Assembly (NCBI GenBank): GCA_030682575.1
Contig: JAUXNX010000011.1
Coordinates: 124,001 to 188,000 of the forward strand
Source: Gammaproteobacteria bacterium
GTDB taxonomy: Bacteria > Pseudomonadota > Gammaproteobacteria > Pseudomonadales > Pseudohongiellaceae
DNA: 64,000 nucleotides
Direction of reading: 5' to 3'
Under the pieces are notes generated by a model. The model had not been told where the DNA came from. It searched no databases and was given only the letters and a program-made list of their open reading frames with translations. A program made the position numbers and the translations under genes. Within the stretch, counting starts at the first letter, position 1. Each line of letters starts with the position of its first letter. Of this stretch, positions 16,052-24,321 are shown piece after piece.

Positions 16052-16616
16052 TTTCAGCCAGCCACTGGTAAAACTCCAGATTCTCGTAGAGTTCGAGCTC
16101 GTCAGCGGAAGCCAGCAGGTATACATCCTCCGCCAGCGCCAGCAACAGTGACTCCTGAGTGCTGCCAATGCTCTCACGGCTGCTGTCCAAACCCTGGTCC
16201 CTGGCGTTGAAGATCGCCAGCGTGGTAACCAACACACATACCGAGGCGAATGCGCCTGCGGGCACTCCGAAGGAGAAACTGCCAAGTCGCTCGCGCAATC
16301 TGCCCAACATGCCGCTGTCTGGTTGCTTCAACTGCTGCGTCGCACGTTGCATTGCGCGGGCGCGAATGTCATCAAGCCGGGTTGTCACGTTGGCAGGCAA
16401 CGAGTCTGTGCGTCTGTACACTGCGCTCATATCAGCATCGGTGAAATCCATATTCGCACTGGCCACTGCGGATCGGCGCATGCTGTCCAGCCGCTCCATG
16501 ATCAGGGGAGATACATCGGCGATGCTGGCACTGAGAACGACAGCAGCGCGGCGCACGAAGATCTCGTCGGTGCTCAACGTTTCTGCCTGCTCTCCATCTG
16601 TCTCTTTTTCAATCAC
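16041..16616 (-). CDS. Membrane protein, probable anti-sigma factor (DUF3619-like)
   Basis: This 191-residue protein has a soluble N-terminal half with a helical domain (ALASIADVSPLIMERLDSMRR region). One transmembrane helix follows at about 118-135 (GAFASVCVLVTTLAIF) and then an acidic periplasmic tail ending YQWLAENGL. It overlaps the sigma factor gene by 4 bp (ATGA), the usual arrangement for a sigma/anti-sigma pair. The topology fits an inner-membrane protein holding the sigma factor in the cytoplasm. No zinc-binding ZAS motif (HxxxCxxC) is seen, so release would not be through that route. Assignment rests on context and layout. Confidence 0.75.
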   Translation of the reverse strand: MIEKETDGEQAETLSTDEIFVRRAAVVLSASIADVSPLIMERLDSMRRSAVASANMDFTDADMSAVYRRTDSLPANVTTRLDDIRARAMQRATQQLKQPDSGMLGRLRERLGSFSFGVPAGAFASVCVLVTTLAIFNARDQGLDSSRESIGSTQESLLLALAEDVYLLASADELELYENLEFYQWLAENGL

Positions 16617-17107
16617 CAGTGTTCACCCAGTTGCTCCCTCAATGTGTGCACAGCCCGCGAATAATGTGCCTTCACGCTGCCCTCTGCACAGGCCATGGCG
16701 AGGGCTGTCTCCCTTACATCCAGCCCTTCCCATACTCTCAGCAGGAAGACCTGCTGCTGACGCCGGGGCAATGCTTGCAGTGCGGCTTGCAGTTTCTCCA
16801 TGCTGGCGCCCATCTGCACATGTTGCTCCGGGCTGCGCTGAGCTTCGTCCGGCACCTGTTGCAGCGGGTCTTCCATCTCGTCATCTCCCAGGCCGAGCCA
16901 GCCGCGAAAGCGATTGCGGACCGAACTGCGACGGTGCCAGTCGTTAATGCGGCTTTGCAGAATACTGTAGAACAGCGGCGCCCATTCCTCTTCGCTGCGG
17001 GTGGCGTACTTTTCCACCAACTTGAACATGGCATCCTGCACCAGATCCAGCGCGTCGTCCGAGCTGTTGGTGGCTATCTGCGCGATTCTGTAAGCCCTGC
17101 CCTGCAC
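16613..17107 (-). CDS. ECF-type RNA polymerase sigma factor
   Basis: This protein of 164 residues or more has region 2 (DDALDLVQDAMFKLVEKYA; NDWHRRSSVRNRFR) and region 4 (LQALPRRQQQVFLLRVWEGL, then the helix-turn-helix ALAMACAEGSVKAHYSRAVHTLRE). It would direct RNA polymerase to its regulon, probably including its own operon. The first GTG at 17107 has no ribosome site. The frame stays open upstream and encodes LDQLKSLDRFLAQVQ, which matches the expected start of region 2. A CTG at 17146 has GGGGAG 9 nt upstream, so a non-ATG start there is plausible. It is followed by anti-sigma-like, small and DUF3106 genes with overlapping ends. Confidence 0.9.
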   Translation of the reverse strand: MQGRAYRIAQIATNSSDDALDLVQDAMFKLVEKYATRSEEEWAPLFYSILQSRINDWHRRSSVRNRFRGWLGLGDDEMEDPLQQVPDEAQRSPEQHVQMGASMEKLQAALQALPRRQQQVFLLRVWEGLDVRETALAMACAEGSVKAHYSRAVHTLREQLGEHW

Positions 17108-17179
17108 CTGCGCAAGGAATCTATCAAGGCTTTTTAGTTGGTCCAGTTTGGAGCGCTCCCCGGCAACGTTGAGTCGGAC

Positions 17180-17254
17180 AATACCCTGTGGGAGCGGGCC
17201 CTGCCCGCAATCTGTGACTTCCTAATCGCGGGCAGGGCCCGCTCCCAGAGTATT
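17180..17254. repeat. REP-like palindromic doublet
   Basis: Two copies of a GTGGGAGCGGGC-type unit face each other: 17190-17208 and 17228-17246 form a perfect 19-bp inverted repeat, and weaker pairing extends to AATAC/GTATT at the ends. Each arm is itself a small hairpin (GCGGGC-CCT-GCCCGC). The layout is that of the paired REP elements (REPIN/BIME) seen in Pseudomonas and relatives. It lies between the sigma factor operon and the DUF2975 gene. Confidence 0.82.
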
Positions 17255-17360
17255 CCCTGATCGGATAACGCATCAGGTCAGATTTGGTTTACCACGCCTG
17301 ACATCAACATACGCGATTTTCCCGATATCGGACAACTGGTAGAGAAACCTCAAATAAGAC

Positions 17361-17393
17361 TTGCATTAATTATTGCAATACAATAATTTATTG
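17361..17393 (+). promoter_or_regulatory. Promoter and palindromic operator candidates of the DUF2975/YozG pair
   Basis: TTGCAT (17361-17366) and TAATTT (17384-17389) with a 17-bp spacer give a fair sigma-70 match. Two palindromes overlie it: TATTGCAATA (17371-17380) in the spacer and CAATAA-T-TTATTG (17381-17393) across the -10. A dimeric helix-turn-helix repressor, such as the second gene of the pair, could bind here and autoregulate. Confidence 0.5.
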
Positions 17394-17421
17394 TCATATA
17401 ACAGCAATCGAGGATTCATCA

Positions 17422-17940
17422 ATGATTCAGACACTCTCTCCCGATCTCCAAAAGGCGCAGCAGATTGCTCATGCAGCCCAGGTGTGCGCCATCTTCGCTT
17501 TAGTGGGGCTTGTCGCAACCATCGTCTCCAAAGGCGGTTTCACTCTGGCCACCACTATTTTCAGCGATGAACTCGATTGGCGTGAACGCGTCAATCAGGG
17601 AGGGCTGATTCTGATCTCGCTGATGCCCGCTTTGCTGCTGTTTGAGGCTGTCAATCGGCTGCGCGGCGCCCTGAAATACTACAGCGCAGGTGAATTTTTC
17701 AGCACGATGGCGTCATCCAGGGTTGCGCAGGCCGGCGACTATGGGATTCAGGCCATGGTGGCGATGATCCTGATCGTCCCTAATCTGACAATGTGGATCA
17801 GCGAAGGTGGTGGTGGATTCGACATTGCATTGGAACCCAACACAATAGGTATGCTGGCGTTCACCCTTTTCGTTGCCGCCGTCGGCCGCATCCTCACCGC
17901 CGCCACTCAGCTCAAGGCTGAGAACGATGCGTTCGTATGA
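17422..17940 (+). CDS. DUF2975 membrane protein
   Basis: This 172-residue integral membrane protein has four predicted helices: CAIFALVGLVATIVS, GGLILISLMPALLLF, a middle helix around AMVAMILIVPNLTMW, and MLAFTLFVAAVGRIL near the end. This matches DUF2975, whose members are nearly always encoded next to a small Cro/CI-type regulator, as here. GAGG precedes the ATG. The stop overlaps the regulator's start (ATGA). Function is unknown; some paired systems are linked to sporulation or stress in Firmicutes, but nothing here supports that transfer. Confidence 0.85.
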   Translation: MIQTLSPDLQKAQQIAHAAQVCAIFALVGLVATIVSKGGFTLATTIFSDELDWRERVNQGGLILISLMPALLLFEAVNRLRGALKYYSAGEFFSTMASSRVAQAGDYGIQAMVAMILIVPNLTMWISEGGGGFDIALEPNTIGMLAFTLFVAAVGRILTAATQLKAENDAFV

Positions 17941-18164
17941 AAGAGATCATCGTTCGTCTCGACGTGATGCTGGCCTTGCGCAAGATGCGCTCGAAAGAAT
18001 TGGCCGAACAGATCGGCATCACTGAAGCCAATCTGTCATTGTTGCGCACGGGCAAGGTCAAGGGCGTGCGCTTCGATACCCTCGCAAAATTGTGCGAGGC
18101 CCTGAAGTGCTCACCCGGCGATCTGCTCGACATTGGCGAGAGTGTTGACTCTCACCCAACGTGA
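17937..18164 (+). CDS. Small Cro/CI-type helix-turn-helix regulator (YozG-like)
   Basis: This 75-residue protein is almost entirely one helix-turn-helix domain: VMLALRKMRSKELAEQIGI, the recognition helix region TEANLSLLRTGK, and a closing FDTLAKLCEALKCSPGDLL. It belongs to the XRE type often found as the second gene after a DUF2975 protein. Translation is coupled to the membrane gene by an ATGA overlap. It may repress its own operon through the palindromes at 17371-17393. Other targets are unknown. Confidence 0.9.
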   Translation: MKEIIVRLDVMLALRKMRSKELAEQIGITEANLSLLRTGKVKGVRFDTLAKLCEALKCSPGDLLDIGESVDSHPT

Positions 18165-18208
18165 TACCTGAGACTTGCCTGCGTCGTCATATCGGAGGCT
18201 GAAAAGGG

Positions 18209-18973
18209 ATGTCCTATACCGTCAAGCAACTGGCCGGGCTGTCCGGCGTCAGCGTGCGTACGCTGCACCACTACGACGAGACCGGTCTGCTCAAACCCAC
18301 CGCCCGCACCGATGCCGGTTACCGGCTCTATGGTGAGAAGGAACTGCTGCGTCTGCAGCAGATACTTTTCTACCGGGCGCTGGGCATGCCACTGCGCGAG
18401 ATACAAAAACTTCTCGATGCTCCCGATTTCGACACCATGCAGGCACTGGCGCAGCATCGCAAGGCTCTGGCATCCCGTAAAAAGGAATTGGCCGCGATGC
18501 TCACCACTGTCGATAAAACCATTGCGAAATTGAAAGGTGACATCATGATGAGTGACAAAGAGTTGTACGACGGCTTTCCGAAAGACGCGAGAAAGTATCG
18601 GGGGGAAGCTGTAGAGAAATACGGAGAGAAGACCATTCGCCGTTCCGAGGATGCGCTGCGCAAATTGAGCAAGGCAGAACTGCAGAAACTGCAGGACGAG
18701 AGCACACAGGTTCTCGAAAATCTCGCGGCACACATGCACCTTGCTACCGACTGTGGCGAAGTACAGACATTGATCGCACGGCACTACGAACTGATCCGCA
18801 TGTTCTGGGGCACCAGTGGTCTTGCGGACAACCAGGCTTGCGCCTATGCAGGTCTCGGTCAGTTGTTTGTGGACGACGAGCGCTTCATGAGCAAGGACGG
18901 CAAGCCGCGTTCCGAGTTCGCATTGTTCCTGCGGGATGCCATGAAACGCTTCAGCGATAGCACCCTGCGGTGA
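18209..18973 (+). CDS. MerR-family regulator with TipAS ligand-binding domain
   Basis: This 254-residue protein has an N-terminal MerR winged helix (VKQLAGLSGVSVRTLHHYDETGLL, then GYRLYGEKELLRLQQILFY). A linking coiled coil (about 80-112) and a TipAS-type all-helical domain (about 130-250) follow. Proteins of this build (TipAL, Mta, SkgA) respond to hydrophobic or thiopeptide-like drugs or to oxidative stress, and activate promoters with long spacers. No cysteine cluster for metal sensing is seen in the linker. The gene is alone, 44 bp after the YozG-like gene and with its own GGAGG-like site, so its target is not evident. No exporter gene is adjacent. Confidence 0.88.
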   Translation: MSYTVKQLAGLSGVSVRTLHHYDETGLLKPTARTDAGYRLYGEKELLRLQQILFYRALGMPLREIQKLLDAPDFDTMQALAQHRKALASRKKELAAMLTTVDKTIAKLKGDIMMSDKELYDGFPKDARKYRGEAVEKYGEKTIRRSEDALRKLSKAELQKLQDESTQVLENLAAHMHLATDCGEVQTLIARHYELIRMFWGTSGLADNQACAYAGLGQLFVDDERFMSKDGKPRSEFALFLRDAMKRFSDSTLR

Positions 18974-19117
18974 TCACCGGGAGCTGACTGTCGGCCAGGA
19001 GGCCTTGCGCACCAGACATCGGTTGTGAATGACTTGAAGGAATGCGTTTTGTGGGTTATTTTCCCACGCGAGCAGATGCAGTACGCTCCTGCCGTTTTTC
19101 CAAAGGATGCTGGAATC

Positions 19118-19810
19118 ATGAAAAACCATTTCTTCAAGTCAATTATTTCAGTCTTTTTCCTCTTGAATCTCACCGTTGCCCAGAGCCATGCGGACAACTC
19201 CGTGGTACTGACGGGCACTCTCGAACAGGCGGCGTGCCCGGGCATGTGTGGCTTCTGCTGTGCCAGCTATCTATTGGAAGACAGTAGCGGTGAACTGCAA
19301 TTGAGTGTGGGCAAGAGCGCCGTGGATCTATCCCCGCTCTCGGACAAAGGCATATTGCACCGTTTCACTGGCTCGTTTTACGAAACTACCGGTCTGTGCG
19401 GTGTCAACCAATGCACACTCTTTGCCATTGAAACGGTCGATGAACCCCCCGCCGCAGACGCGGTTTACGACGAGCAGACGGCCGAACTGATCATTCCTTC
19501 GGCCACCATGAGCAGCACCGGCGAGAAGTTTACCGTTACCCTGGCAGCTCCCTTCAATATCAAATCCATCACGGAGATTGGCAAGAACAAGTTCGCGCTG
19601 CAGGGCGAGAGTTGCACCGTCGCCAGCGGCGCGCAGTGCGACACCGGACTGAGTTGCCTGAGTTATTACGGCATTGCCGGGCCGTCCGGCCCCGAGTTCA
19701 GAACCTGCGAGATTTCCTGTGCCGCACCCGGATCCCAGTGCCCGAACGGGCAGGCGTGTGTGACTGTTGCCGATGGACCTGGACAGGTGTGCCAGGCAGT
19801 GCTCCCCTGA
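19118..19810 (+). CDS. Secreted cysteine-rich protein of unknown function
   Basis: This 230-residue protein starts at the ATG at 19118 to give a signal peptide (KSIISVFFLLNLTVAQSHA). The mature part has two halves. The first (about 26-105) is beta-rich with paired cysteines (CPGMCGFCC, then TGLCGVNQC). The second (about 160-230) has eight cysteines in a close spacing, with SCLSYYGIAGPSGPEF and TCEISC...CPNGQACV. An even number of cysteines with CxxC and CC pairs suggests disulfides or metal binding in the periplasm or outside. No named domain was recognised. A hairpin follows the stop. There is no obvious partner gene. Confidence 0.75.
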   Translation: MKNHFFKSIISVFFLLNLTVAQSHADNSVVLTGTLEQAACPGMCGFCCASYLLEDSSGELQLSVGKSAVDLSPLSDKGILHRFTGSFYETTGLCGVNQCTLFAIETVDEPPAADAVYDEQTAELIIPSATMSSTGEKFTVTLAAPFNIKSITEIGKNKFALQGESCTVASGAQCDTGLSCLSYYGIAGPSGPEFRTCEISCAAPGSQCPNGQACVTVADGPGQVCQAVLP

Positions 19811-19825
19811 GCTCCCGATGCGTTC

Positions 19826-19860
19826 GGAGCAAAACGTGCCGCCTTGAAGCGTTTTGCTCC
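19826..19860 (+). terminator. Hairpin after the cysteine-rich gene
   Basis: GGAGCAAAACG (19826-19836) pairs perfectly with CGTTTTGCTCC (19850-19860). No immediate T-run follows, though CTTTTTTTC occurs about 30 bp later. It is a probable terminator or processing hairpin for the gene ending at 19810. Confidence 0.55.
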
Positions 19861-19941
19861 GCTCCACCATCTGCACTATGATCCCCCTACTTTTTTTCAC
19901 AATACCCGCGATTGGACAAGCGGGAATCAGGGGGCTTTTGC

Positions 19942-21195
19942 ATGACAACTCTATCCGTTAAGAAATTGTTCTTCCGTTTCATCATCGCTGCTGGTCTGCT
20001 GTTGTGTGCCATGACCAGCTATGGCCAGTCTGGTAACAGCTCCATCAAGTTGATCGATGCAGCCAACTTCAGCATCGACCAGACGGAGATGGATGCCATC
20101 AAGGCGCAGATGCAGGCCGCTGTCGATAGCGGTCATCTACCCGGTGCGTTGCTGATGGTTGGCAACAACGACGGTGTTGGCGTGCTCTTGAGTGTCGGCA
20201 CACAGGGACCCGGAGATGATACTCCGATAGATCAGGAAACCATCTTCCGTATTTACTCGATGACCAAACCCATCATCAGCGTGGCGGCAATGTCCCTTGT
20301 TGAGGACGGCCTGCTGAACGTGGCGGACCCGGTTGGGAAATACATTCCCGAGTTCAACAATATGCAGGTGATCAATCGTGAGACTGGTGAGGTGACGCCC
20401 GCACAGAATGTCATGACAGTGGAGCATCTGCTGACACATAAGTCCGGATTGATTCAGGAAATCTTTTCGCCGGATACAGCGCTGGGGCAGATGTATCGCG
20501 ACAATATTCCTGCTGACAGCAGTATCACAACCCGCGAGATGGCGGCAAGACTGGGCCAGTTGCCCCTCTTTTTCGAACCTGGCACAGCATGGCACTACGG
20601 CCATTCCACCGATGTTCTCGGAGCCGTGCTGGAAGTCGCAACAGGACAGACATTGGACGTTATTCTGCAGGAGCGTATCTTTGAACCACTGGGCATGGAC
20701 GAGACGACATTCTATGTGCCGACATCCAAAGCCTCACGTATCGCCGAACCTATCCATGGTGAGATGTCCGACAACACAATTGTCAGGCCCTTGCTATCCG
20801 GCGGTGGTGGTTTGAATTCAACTACAGAAGATTACGCGCGCTTCGCGAACATGTTGCTCAACGGCGGAGAGTATCGTGGAGTTCGCATAATCGAGGAGGC
20901 AACGCTTGATCTGATGAGCGAACCGCGCATCGACGAGAGCGTCTCACGGGAATTCTTTTTCTATGGACCACGGGGCAACTGGAGCATGGGCTTCCACCTG
21001 CAGCCAACCGACGGCAACAACCCCAACGGCCCACACAACATCGGCTGGCGCGGCATAGGGGGCACACTGGTGGTGGTGGATCGCGAGAATGATTTCTACA
21101 TGCTCTACATGGAGCAGAGACGAGGCGGCCCCAGGGGTGCACCGTTCGACAACACCACTGCACAGCGGGTTGTCTACGAGGCGATGGCAGATTAG
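19942..21195 (+). CDS. Serine hydrolase of the beta-lactamase/EstB class, exported
   Basis: This 417-residue protein has a signal peptide (about 10-30, LLLCAMTSYGQ) and the class C beta-lactamase-like fold. The nucleophile motif is SMTK (S106, K109 in IYSMTKPI) and the second motif is WHYGHST, a Y-x-H variant. A late GWRGIGG takes the place of the KTG motif. These changes are typical of EstB-type esterases and DD-peptidase relatives rather than true beta-lactamases. The chosen ATG at 19942 has GGGGG upstream; the longer frame begins at TTG. It probably acts in the periplasm on esters or peptides; no substrate can be given. The gene is alone and ends at a hairpin. Confidence 0.88.
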   Translation: MTTLSVKKLFFRFIIAAGLLLCAMTSYGQSGNSSIKLIDAANFSIDQTEMDAIKAQMQAAVDSGHLPGALLMVGNNDGVGVLLSVGTQGPGDDTPIDQETIFRIYSMTKPIISVAAMSLVEDGLLNVADPVGKYIPEFNNMQVINRETGEVTPAQNVMTVEHLLTHKSGLIQEIFSPDTALGQMYRDNIPADSSITTREMAARLGQLPLFFEPGTAWHYGHSTDVLGAVLEVATGQTLDVILQERIFEPLGMDETTFYVPTSKASRIAEPIHGEMSDNTIVRPLLSGGGGLNSTTEDYARFANMLLNGGEYRGVRIIEEATLDLMSEPRIDESVSREFFFYGPRGNWSMGFHLQPTDGNNPNGPHNIGWRGIGGTLVVVDRENDFYMLYMEQRRGGPRGAPFDNTTAQRVVYEAMAD

Positions 21196-21211
21196 CCAGG
21201 AACCACTGACA

Positions 21212-21249
21212 GTAGGAGATGAGATGCCCCCCCTTCTCTCATCTCCTAC
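21212..21249. terminator. Hairpin between convergent serine hydrolase and rhlE genes
   Basis: GTAGGAGATGAGA (21212-21224) pairs perfectly over 13 bp with TCTCATCTCCTAC (21237-21249), with a C-rich loop. No T-run follows on either strand, so it may stop transcription weakly or protect 3' ends. Confidence 0.5.
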
Positions 21250-21261
21250 ATGTTCATCAGA

Positions 21262-22824
21262 TCAGGAACGGTACAGCAGCGTAGTGGTAGACGCCGGTTT
21301 CGCAGCAGACTGCGACTGCCCGGGACGACCTTGACCCTGCGCACGACGCGGTTGACCCTGGCCACTCGAACGACCACGGTTCTCACCGCCAGCACCACGA
21401 TCCGCGTACGTTGTTTGTCCACGACCTTGTCCACTTCTCTCGTTGCTGCGCCCATCGGAACCGCGCTGGCCACTGCGGGTGTCAGCACGCTTCTCATTGG
21501 TGCGCGGCGTCGTATCACCGTAGGTACCACGATTACCCGTTGCAACGCTGTTGCTGTTGCCATTACCAGCGCTGACACTGGCGCTACGAGGGGCGCTACG
21601 GCCACTGCTGCGCGGGCGATTCTGCCCACCGCCACTGCCTGCACTTGCGCCACGCCCACCCTGTACCAGGGGCTTGGCCGTGGCAAAATTCTCAGTGGAC
21701 TTGAAACCTTCCAGTTCGATGCGATCAATTGGTTTCTTCAATAGTCGCTCGATGTCTTTCAACATCTTGTTTTCTTCACCACACACCAGTGATATGGCGT
21801 GACCGTTGGAACCGGCGCGGCCGGTACGACCAATGCGGTGCACGTAGTCTTCAGGCACATTCGGCAGATCGAAGTTCACTACCTGGGGCAGTTGATCGAT
21901 ATCGATACCGCGTGCAGCGATATCAGTGGCCACCAGAATCTGCAGCTTGCCGTCCTTGAAACGCTCCAGCACCTTGGTTCTATGGGCCTGGCTCTTGTTA
22001 CCGTGAATCGCAGCTGCATGAATGCCGTCGTCCTCAAGCTGTTTCACCAACTTGTTGGCGCCGTGCTTGGTGCGACTGAACACCAGCGCCTGATACCAGT
22101 CCTGGGACTTGATCAGGTGCTTGAGCAATTCGGTCTTGCGATTCTTGTCAACGATATACAGATTCTGCTGTACGAGTTCAGTCGCCGTGTTCAGCGGTGC
22201 CACACTGATCTGTACCGGGTTGTTCAGCAATCCCTTGGCCAGTGCCTGAATGTCGGGAGAGAACGTCGCGGAGAACATCAGGTTCTGACGCTCCTTCGGC
22301 AATTTACCGAGAATCTTCTTGATGTCGTTGATGAAGCCCATGTCGAGCATGCGGTCCGCTTCGTCGAGAATCAGCGTGTTGATCTGATCGAACTTGATCG
22401 CGTTCTGCTGGAACAGATCGAGCAGACGACCCGGTGTTGCCACCAGAATCTCGACGCCACCGCGCAGCTTCAACATCTGTGGATTGATCTTCACGCCACC
22501 GAAGACAACGGTGGAACGCAGGTTCAGATACTTGCCATAGGTCTCTATGCTGTCGTGCACCTGAGCGGCGAGTTCGCGGGTCGGCGTCAGAACCAGCGCG
22601 CGGGTATGATTGCCGCCGGCGCGTGAGCCTTCTGACAAACGCTGCAACAGCGGCAGGGTGAAACCTGCAGTCTTGCCTGTGCCGGTCTGGGCAGAGGCCA
22701 TGATGTCATTGCCAAGCAGGATGGCTGGAATAGCCTGGGCCTGGATCGGAGTTGGTTCGGTATATCCCTGGTCATGCAGGGCTTTCAACAGGGCTGGACT
22801 CAGCCCGAGGTTTTCAAAACTCAT
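21262..22824 (-). CDS. rhlE: DEAD-box ATP-dependent RNA helicase, RhlE type
   Basis: This 520-residue helicase has all family motifs: the Q motif (TPIQAQAIP), Walker [19 protein letters not shown] in [14 protein letters not shown] in FSATFS, and [10 protein letters not shown]. The core ends at about 370. The last ~135 residues are a low-complexity tail rich in Gly, Arg, Ser and Gln, typical of RNA-binding tails in RhlE/CsdA. It would unwind short RNA duplexes during ribosome assembly, mRNA decay or cold adaptation. The gene stands alone with a 400-bp gap upstream that may hold a long leader. The cold-shock gene at 9.5 kb is not linked. Confidence 0.93.
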   Translation of the reverse strand: MSFENLGLSPALLKALHDQGYTEPTPIQAQAIPAILLGNDIMASAQTGTGKTAGFTLPLLQRLSEGSRAGGNHTRALVLTPTRELAAQVHDSIETYGKYLNLRSTVVFGGVKINPQMLKLRGGVEILVATPGRLLDLFQQNAIKFDQINTLILDEADRMLDMGFINDIKKILGKLPKERQNLMFSATFSPDIQALAKGLLNNPVQISVAPLNTATELVQQNLYIVDKNRKTELLKHLIKSQDWYQALVFSRTKHGANKLVKQLEDDGIHAAAIHGNKSQAHRTKVLERFKDGKLQILVATDIAARGIDIDQLPQVVNFDLPNVPEDYVHRIGRTGRAGSNGHAISLVCGEENKMLKDIERLLKKPIDRIELEGFKSTENFATAKPLVQGGRGASAGSGGGQNRPRSSGRSAPRSASVSAGNGNSNSVATGNRGTYGDTTPRTNEKRADTRSGQRGSDGRSNERSGQGRGQTTYADRGAGGENRGRSSGQGQPRRAQGQGRPGQSQSAAKPASTTTLLYRS

Positions 22825-23226
22825 TGGTTATTTCCTGAATGTGCCAAGCGGCACTTAAATTTTCGCAATCCGAAGGTGTTCGCAAGGCGATCTCCGGTAA
22901 AGTCGAATGACGATAAAAAAGACAAACGAAAACGCAGTTGTCAGCGTGTAACTGACATGGTTGTAAACTGGATTTCACTACGTTGCAGCGTTGCCAATTA
23001 TTGTGCGATACACACAGTGCGGCATGCAGTAATTGGCACTCAGAGGAGGGGCTAACGACAGCGCGAGAGCTGTGATGACCAAAACAATTAACGATGACGC
23101 CTTTGATCCTGCTGGTTGATGCTGAAGATCAAAGCTCGGGCGGCACTGTAACACAGATGCCCAGAAGCACCTAACGATTCCTTCGGAGGAGCAAATGCAG
23201 GAGCGGGCGTCGACCGGACATGATGC
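22825..23226. other. Intergenic region, probable rhlE leader
   Basis: No gene was found here. A small inverted repeat TGTCAG/CTGACA (22939-22957) lies in the middle. CTTTGATC (23101-23108) pairs with GATCAAAG (23127-23134) closer to the DUF2333 gene, without a T-run. A long 5' leader for rhlE is possible, as in other cold-linked helicases, but no promoter could be named with confidence. Confidence 0.4.
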
Positions 23227-24321
23227 TCAACCCTGGTTGAGCAGCTCCCGCAAATCAATGATCGCCGCGTTGGCCCGAGAGACATAATTGGCCATCACCA
23301 GGGAATGGTTGGCAAAAAGGCCGAAGCCGCCGCCATTGAGGATGACAGGAGAGAACACGGTGCGCTGACTGGCTTCGAGTTCACGAATGATCTGGCGCAC
23401 ACTGACCAGCGCATTCTTGTCGCGCAATACGGTTTCGAAATCTATCTCCACTGCCTGCAGGAAATGCATCAATGCCCAAGTGGTACCACGTGCCTCATAA
23501 AATACATCGTCAATTTGCAGGTATGGAGTCTTTACGATGCGCTGTCCCGAAGCGGGCGTGGATTGAGGCAATGCTGTTACATCAAGATTACTCGCTTGGG
23601 ACTGTCCCACGCTCGCACTCAAGCGTTGCGACAGACTACCCAGACGCGACTCCACGCTCAGAAGCCAGCGCGCAAGGTTATCGGCCCGTGCATAGAACTG
23701 GGCATCCTGATCACTGGGGTTGGAAATACGACGCAGGTAGGACTCCATCGCCACAACAGCATCACGGTACTCATCCTCCGATGCGGGGAATATCCAACTA
23801 TCGTTGGGCAGGTTGAATTTTGGCTCTGCAATGATGAGGTTCACATCCTCGGTAGACTGGGACTGGGAGCGACTGAAATTCTCGCGGAAAGCACGCGCCA
23901 GATCACGCACCTGCACCAGAACACCGAACTCCCAATTGGGAATATTGTCCAGATACAACCCCGGAGGCGTGAGGTCGTTGCTGAGATAGCCACCCGGCTT
24001 GTCCAGCATGGTTTCCGCAACGCGGATCAATGCCGTCGTGGTCGCAGCGCCAATAACGGGGGGACTGGCCGTACTCACCTTTTCAAGCATGTTGTCAGTG
24101 ACAGAAAATGGGTCTGGCTCACCGCTCCAGTAGAAACCGAACGCAAACACAATCAACATGTACATGCCAAGCAGCACTGCTGCGGCCTTGCCGAATTTGC
24201 CAAGCGAGTTCAGTGGCAGTGAGTTCAACGCGAGATTTGCGGGTAAAAAACCTTTCAGACGCTCGAACATCAGTGGCAAACCTCGGCAAGCAGACATGAA
24301 ACGCGGATCAGGCGTCTCCAT
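23227..24321 (-). CDS. DUF2333 inner-membrane protein
   Basis: This 364-residue protein has one transmembrane helix near the start (about 47-68, AAAVLLGMYMLIVFAFGFYW) and a large soluble, mostly helical periplasmic part. Conserved stretches such as YLSNDLTPPGLYLDNIPNWEFG and WALMHFLQAVEIDF are typical of DUF2333, a family common in gammaproteobacteria and of unknown role. The longest start overlaps the upstream lipoprotein gene by 14 bp; an internal ATG at 24270 has GAGG upstream and gives a shorter N-terminus, so either may be used. It is last in a leftward run with a lipoprotein, moeA and an RmlD-like gene. A link to envelope or peptidoglycan upkeep is only a guess. Confidence 0.88.
   Translation of the reverse strand: METPDPRFMSACRGLPLMFERLKGFLPANLALNSLPLNSLGKFGKAAAVLLGMYMLIVFAFGFYWSGEPDPFSVTDNMLEKVSTASPPVIGAATTTALIRVAETMLDKPGGYLSNDLTPPGLYLDNIPNWEFGVLVQVRDLARAFRENFSRSQSQSTEDVNLIIAEPKFNLPNDSWIFPASEDEYRDAVVAMESYLRRISNPSDQDAQFYARADNLARWLLSVESRLGSLSQRLSASVGQSQASNLDVTALPQSTPASGQRIVKTPYLQIDDVFYEARGTTWALMHFLQAVEIDFETVLRDKNALVSVRQIIRELEASQRTVFSPVILNGGGFGLFANHSLVMANYVSRANAAIIDLRELLNQG

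Noticed and set aside
16052-16285. N-terminal extension of the 102-residue sigma operon protein
   Set aside because: It is read in a shadow frame within the anti-sigma-like gene; the ATG at 16051 gives a proper signal peptide and short overlaps.
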